A stretch of 8,986 bases of DNA, taken from assembly GCA_039184055.1 (NCBI GenBank), contig JBCDBH010000243.1:1-8986 (forward strand). The letters run 5' to 3'. Position numbers and translations under genes: made by a program. The notes under the pieces are model-generated. The model was not told the DNA's origin and made no database searches. It worked only from the letters and a program-made list of their open reading frames with translations. This document shows, piece after piece, positions 5,419 to 8,986 of the stretch; the first letter of the stretch is position 1; each line of letters begins with the position of its first letter. This DNA comes from JBCDBH01 sp039184055 (GTDB lineage: Bacteria; Acidobacteriota; Thermoanaerobaculia; Multivoradales; J023).

Positions 5419-7059
5419 ATGCCCGCCCGAATCACTTCTCCACCCAGCGCGGCGCGTCGGCTCGGTGCGTGGGGTTTCGAAGGCCACGAGACCGAGGTGA
5501 AACCGACGCTCGCCGCGTGGCTCGACTCTCGACTCGGCGCTGAGCGTGCGCCCCTGCCGCGTCTGGATCGCGAGGCGCTGCAGCCGTTGCCCGAACCCCG
5601 GTCGCTCCCCGAGCTGGGCTGCGAGACGTCGATCGAGCCGCTCGATCGCTTGACGCACGCGCGCGGTCAGGGGCTCACCGATCTTCTCCGTCTGCGTACC
5701 GGCACGGTGCCCGCGGTGCCCGATGCGGTGGCGCGACCGACCGACGATGATCAGGTCGAAACGCTGCTCCGGGTGGCGGCACAGCACGATGTGCGGATCA
5801 TTCCTTTCGGTGGCGGTACGTCGGTGACCGGTGGGGTCAACGTGATCGCCGATGATCGCCCGACGATCAGCGTCGATCTCGAACGTCTGGCGACGGTCGA
5901 AGCGCTCGATGACAAGGCGGGCTTGGTCACCGCTGGCGCGGGGATCCGTGGACCGGCGCTCGAAGCCGCGCTGCAGGCCAAAGGTCTCACCCTCGGTCAC
6001 TTTCCGCAGTCGTTCGAGCTTTCGACCCTCGGTGGGTGGATCGTCACCCGGTCGTCGGGACAGGAATCGCTCGGCTATGGAGGCATCGAGGATCTCACCG
6101 CCGGGGTCGAGCTGATCGCGCCAGGCGGTCGTCTGGTCGTACCCGCGCTGCCACGGAGCGCCGCCGGTCCGGATCTTCGAGCCATGGTGCTGGGTAGTGA
6201 AGGACGTTATGGCATCGTCACGCGCGCGACCATGCGCGTGCGTGACTTTCCTCATCACCAGCGGGTCGAGGCGGCGCTCGCCGAGGATTGGTCGTGGGGC
6301 GTCGAGCTGGCGCGCGCGCTGACGCGGGAACGGGTGCCGCTGACCATGTTGCGGCTCTCGGATACGCCGGAGACCCAGGTCGCTATGGCGGCGGGCTTGG
6401 GTGGTGGCTTCAAGGGCGCCGTGGTGCGAAACGTGCTGCGTCTCCGTGGCATCGGTCGCGAGGCGTGTTTGCTGTTGTTCGGCGCGGCGGGGGGCACCGA
6501 TCAGGTCGACGGTACGTTCGAGACCGTGCGGCTCTTGGCGCGTCGCCATCGAACCAAGTGGCTCGGCGCGTCACCCGGCAAGACCTGGCAACGCGATCGC
6601 TTTCATCATCCTTATCTGCGTGATGCCCTGCTCGATCGCGGCATCGCGACCGACACGCTCGAGACGGCGGTGCCGTGGTCGTCGGTGCAGCGAGTCTACG
6701 ATGCGGTGCGCAAGGCGCTCGGCGACGACGACAAAGTGCCGGTCTTGTGTCATCTCTCCCACCCGTACCTCGATGGCACCTCGCTCTACTTCACCTGGTT
6801 CTTTCCCGTCGACGCCGATGTCGATGTGACGAGTGCTCGGTGGGCGGAGGTGAAGCGGCGCGCCAGTCGCGCCCTCGTCGAAACCGGGGCGACGATCAGC
6901 CATCATCACGGTGTCGGCTCGTGGCACGCGCCCTGGCTCGCTGACGAGACCGGCGATCTCGGGCATCGCATGCTCGCGTCCGTGGCCAACGAGCTCGATC
7001 CTTCGGGAGTGCTCAATCCCCACGTCTTACTCGATCCGACCGACCGATTGGAGCGCTGA
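5419..7059 (+). CDS. FAD-binding oxidase of the alkyldihydroxyacetonephosphate synthase (AGPS) type
   Basis: The 546-aa product belongs to the vanillyl-alcohol-oxidase flavoprotein family. The FAD-binding half carries RPTDDDQVETLL (PCMH-type domain entry) and PFGGGTSVTGG (129-139). It also has FPQSFELSTLGGWIVTRSSG (195-214) followed by YGGIED, the signature of AGPS-type enzymes, and LGSEGRYGIVT. The substrate half has SLYFTW (455-460), which may hold the active-site tyrosine, and SHHHGVG (494-500). The latter matches the essential HHH motif of AGPS, which swaps the acyl group of acyl-DHAP for a fatty alcohol to form the ether bond. Whether this bacterial protein makes ether lipids or performs another flavin reaction is not settled by sequence. 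ATG 5419 is preferred over GTG 5401 as it better fits the family N-terminus (RRLGAWGFEG); neither has a clear Shine-Dalgarno sequence. The stop overlaps the next start (TGATG). Confidence 0.88.
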   Translation: MPARITSPPSAARRLGAWGFEGHETEVKPTLAAWLDSRLGAERAPLPRLDREALQPLPEPRSLPELGCETSIEPLDRLTHARGQGLTDLLRLRTGTVPAVPDAVARPTDDDQVETLLRVAAQHDVRIIPFGGGTSVTGGVNVIADDRPTISVDLERLATVEALDDKAGLVTAGAGIRGPALEAALQAKGLTLGHFPQSFELSTLGGWIVTRSSGQESLGYGGIEDLTAGVELIAPGGRLVVPALPRSAAGPDLRAMVLGSEGRYGIVTRATMRVRDFPHHQRVEAALAEDWSWGVELARALTRERVPLTMLRLSDTPETQVAMAAGLGGGFKGAVVRNVLRLRGIGREACLLLFGAAGGTDQVDGTFETVRLLARRHRTKWLGASPGKTWQRDRFHHPYLRDALLDRGIATDTLETAVPWSSVQRVYDAVRKALGDDDKVPVLCHLSHPYLDGTSLYFTWFFPVDADVDVTSARWAEVKRRASRALVETGATISHHHGVGSWHAPWLADETGDLGHRMLASVANELDPSGVLNPHVLLDPTDRLER

Positions 7060-8696
7060 TGTTCGATCCTACGTGGCGTGCGCGCGCCCTCGAGGCGCTC
7101 GATCGACCCTTCGACCTGGTGGTGATCGGTGGTGGCATCACCGGCTGTGGCGTCATGATGGACGCCGCCGAGCGTGGTCTGCGAGTCCTGTTGGTGGAGC
7201 GTGACGATCTCGCTTCCGGGACCTCGTCGCGGTCGTCCAAGCTGGTCCATGGTGGGCTGCGTTACCTCAAACAGATGCAGCTCAAGGTCACCCGTGAGTC
7301 GGTGCGCGAGCGAGATCGACAGCTCGCTCTGGCCCCGCATTTGGTGAAGCAGGTGGACTTCCTCTACCCCGCCTATTCGGGAGATCGCACGCCTGGCTGG
7401 GCGGTCGAGCTCGGTTTGACCGTCTACGATCACCTCACTCGACGACCGGCGAACAAACATCGTCGGGTCGATACGAAGGCGGTCGCCGAGCTGGCACCGG
7501 GGTTGGACACCGAGGAGCTCGATCGCGCCCTGGTCTATGGCGATGCGCGGGTCGACGACGCACGTTTGACCTGGGCGGTGGCGGCGACCGGCTATGCGTT
7601 CGGCGGCCTGGTGCTCACCCGGGCCCAGGTGGAAGGAGCGCGGCGCGATGCGAATGACGAGATCCGCGCGGTGACGGTGCGTGATCTCGATGCCGATCGG
7701 GTCTATGAGGTGGAAGCCGCGGCGATCGTCAACGCCACCGGTGTGTGGGTCGACGAGCTGCGTGCGTGTCTCGATCTCGGCGCGCCTCGTCTGCGACCGT
7801 CTCGCGGTTCGCATATTTTGCTCGACTCCACGGATCTTCCACTGTCGGTGGCGATCACCATTCCGTCACCCGACGATGATCGACCGGTTTTCGCGATTCC
7901 CCATCCCGAAGGCGTCGTGGTGGGCACCACCGATCTCTTTCATGACGACGGTATCGATGATCCGCGTCCCACCCGTGGCGAGATCGACTACCTGTTGCGC
8001 ACCTTGCGACATGCGTTTCCGACTCGTTCCTTCGGCGATGACGAGATCCGCGGCGCGTTCGCCGGTTTGCGTCCGGTGATCGACAGCGGGGTCGACGATC
8101 CGACGAAGGCGAGTCGTGACGAGGAAGTTTGGCACGAAGACGGCGTGTGGAATGTCGCCGGGGGCAAGCTCACCACCTGGCGAGCGATGGCCGAGGAGAC
8201 GGTCGACGAGGTGCTCGACGCTCGTCCTGATCTGGATCGGCGGGCCGCGCCGGCGGCGACCGCCGGGACCCCGCTCGCCGGTCTGGCGCCCTCCGATCTA
8301 GCCGAGCGTTTGCGTGCCACGCACGATCTCGACGCGGAGGTCGCGGCGGCGATGGCGAGTCGTCTCGGTTCGCTTTCATGGACCGCTTGCGCACTCGCTC
8401 AGAGTCGTGACGAGCTCCAGCCACTGGTCGACGATCTTGATGTCAGCGCCGCCGAAGTTCGCGCCCAGCTCGGCTTTGGCGCGGTGTTTCATCTCGAGGA
8501 TCTGGTGCTTCGCCGGTTGCGGGTCGGTATGTGGCGGCCCGATCGTGTCGATGACCTGGTGACCGCCCTGCGACCCGTGCTCGAAGGGGCCACGTCGTGG
8601 GATCTCGATGCCGAGGTCGAGCGGCTCGAGGCCGCGCTTGCCGGCTGGCGACTCGACGGAGTGGTACCCGGTGGTGACGAAGAGGAGCGCGGGTGA
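7059..8696 (+). CDS. glpD: FAD-dependent glycerol-3-phosphate dehydrogenase (GlpD/GlpA family)
   Basis: The 545-aa product oxidises sn-glycerol 3-phosphate to dihydroxyacetone phosphate at the inner face of the membrane, passing electrons to quinone. FDLVVIGGGITGCGVMMDAA is the Rossmann FAD site (GGGITG 24-29), with Glu47 ending the second strand. SGTSSRSSKLVHGGLRYL (53-70) is the family signature. VNATGVWVD (224-232), GAFAGLRPV (332-340, Arg338 likely at the substrate) and NVAGGKLTTWRAMAEE (365-380) follow in the usual order. Residues about 405-530 form the helical C-terminal domain. The length is normal for bacterial GlpD. GGAG at 7050-7053 precedes ATG 7059 by five bases, and the start overlaps the upstream stop by one base, so translation is coupled. 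It would supply DHAP, the backbone precursor for the AGPS-type reaction, which is a sensible partnership. The 3' end overlaps the lipid kinase gene. Confidence 0.95.
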   Translation: MFDPTWRARALEALDRPFDLVVIGGGITGCGVMMDAAERGLRVLLVERDDLASGTSSRSSKLVHGGLRYLKQMQLKVTRESVRERDRQLALAPHLVKQVDFLYPAYSGDRTPGWAVELGLTVYDHLTRRPANKHRRVDTKAVAELAPGLDTEELDRALVYGDARVDDARLTWAVAATGYAFGGLVLTRAQVEGARRDANDEIRAVTVRDLDADRVYEVEAAAIVNATGVWVDELRACLDLGAPRLRPSRGSHILLDSTDLPLSVAITIPSPDDDRPVFAIPHPEGVVVGTTDLFHDDGIDDPRPTRGEIDYLLRTLRHAFPTRSFGDDEIRGAFAGLRPVIDSGVDDPTKASRDEEVWHEDGVWNVAGGKLTTWRAMAEETVDEVLDARPDLDRRAAPAATAGTPLAGLAPSDLAERLRATHDLDAEVAAAMASRLGSLSWTACALAQSRDELQPLVDDLDVSAAEVRAQLGFGAVFHLEDLVLRRLRVGMWRPDRVDDLVTALRPVLEGATSWDLDAEVERLEAALAGWRLDGVVPGGDEEERG

Positions 8697-8986
8697 GCGT
8701 AGCCGTATTCGTCAATCCACGCGCCGGTGGTGGGCGCGCCGCCGAGATCTGGTCCGACCTGGTCGATCATGAGCCACGGCTCGCCGCCGCCGAGATCTTG
8801 TTGGTCGATGATCTCGAAGCAGCGATCACCCGGCTCGACGATCTCGATGCCGGCGTCGAGCGTCTCATCGTGGTGGGCGGTGACGGCAGCGCGCATCTCG
8901 CGGTCAATCGACTACGCCGCGCGGCGCGGACCGCCGTCGCGCTCGGGTTGGTGCCGGCCGGCACCGGTTCCGATTTGGCACGCACC
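8693..8986 (+). CDS. Diacylglycerol/lipid kinase (YegS/DagK family), N-terminal part, cut by the right edge
   Basis: GTG 8693 overlaps the GlpD stop by four bases (GTGA), with AGAGGAG at 8681-8687 five bases upstream. The 98 codons present cover the N-terminal catalytic domain. VFVNPRAGGGRA (5-16) is the first nucleotide-binding strand and loop. VVGGDGSAHLAVN (60-72) is the GGDGT-type ATP site with Ser in place of Thr, and LGLVPAGTGSDLART (84-98) is the PxGTxNDxAR motif with Ser in place of Asn. The family phosphorylates diacylglycerol or related lipids to phosphatidate-type products at the cytoplasmic membrane face. Both substitutions are conservative and activity is expected. Coupling to GlpD and the AGPS-type flavoprotein makes a glycerolipid or ether-lipid role likely. 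The exact lipid substrate cannot be judged without the C-terminus. Confidence 0.93.
   Translation, partial: MSVAVFVNPRAGGGRAAEIWSDLVDHEPRLAAAEILLVDDLEAAITRLDDLDAGVERLIVVGGDGSAHLAVNRLRRAARTAVALGLVPAGTGSDLART

Noticed and set aside
5176..6549. Minus-strand open frame of 457 codons opposite the flavoprotein gene
   Set aside because: The translation is Arg/Thr/Asp-rich without hydrophobic core patterns. The plus strand here has clear AGPS-type motifs; long antisense frames are common in GC-rich DNA.
6906..7814. Minus-strand open frame of 302 codons opposite glpD
   Set aside because: It is a shadow of an unambiguous GlpD with the FAD-binding signature on the plus strand.

Overview
The window is about 9 kb of GC-rich bacterial DNA. 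Synonymous third positions are strongly G/C and genes are packed tightly. Bacterial signs are Shine-Dalgarno sequences, GTG starts and 1- and 4-base stop/start overlaps. Gene content (a CBS-type site-2 protease, collagen-like/polyglycine proteins and an alkyl-DHAP-synthase-like flavoprotein next to a GlpD and a lipid kinase) would suit a myxobacterium-like or actinobacterial-like lineage. The phylum cannot be fixed from sequence alone. There is no tRNA, rRNA, transposase, integrase or CRISPR array.

Left arm, minus strand (1-1529). A membrane-embedded site-2 metalloprotease with two C-terminal CBS domains (396-1529) is followed 42 bases later by the 5' part of a membrane-anchored protein (353 down to 1). 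That second protein runs off the left edge. The two look like one minus-strand transcript.

Divergent spacer (1530-1877). It must hold promoters for both directions. It contains a perfect 12-base palindrome and a set of competing short hairpins, but no convincing -35/-10 pair.

Middle, plus strand (1878-5385). Three genes form the least ordinary part of the window. The first encodes a leaderless 217-aa protein whose C-terminus looks like beta-solenoid rungs. The second encodes a 213-aa collagen-like/polyglycine protein (78 of 213 residues Gly). After a perfect 14-bp hairpin comes a 696-aa enzyme that appears to fuse an ABBA-fold, DMATS-type prenyltransferase domain to an alpha/alpha-toroid of the squalene-cyclase type. 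That combination in one chain is the best candidate for something undescribed.

Right arm, plus strand (5419-8986). An alkyldihydroxyacetonephosphate-synthase-like flavoprotein, an FAD-dependent glycerol-3-phosphate dehydrogenase (overlap TGATG) and a diacylglycerol/lipid kinase (overlap GTGA, cut by the right edge) form a translationally coupled operon. Together they point to glycerolipid, probably ether-lipid or related, metabolism. From memory, a similar trio (flavoprotein, GlpD, lipid kinase) lies close together in mycobacteria. The prenyltransferase-toroid gene ends only 33 bases before this operon, so all four genes may be co-transcribed.
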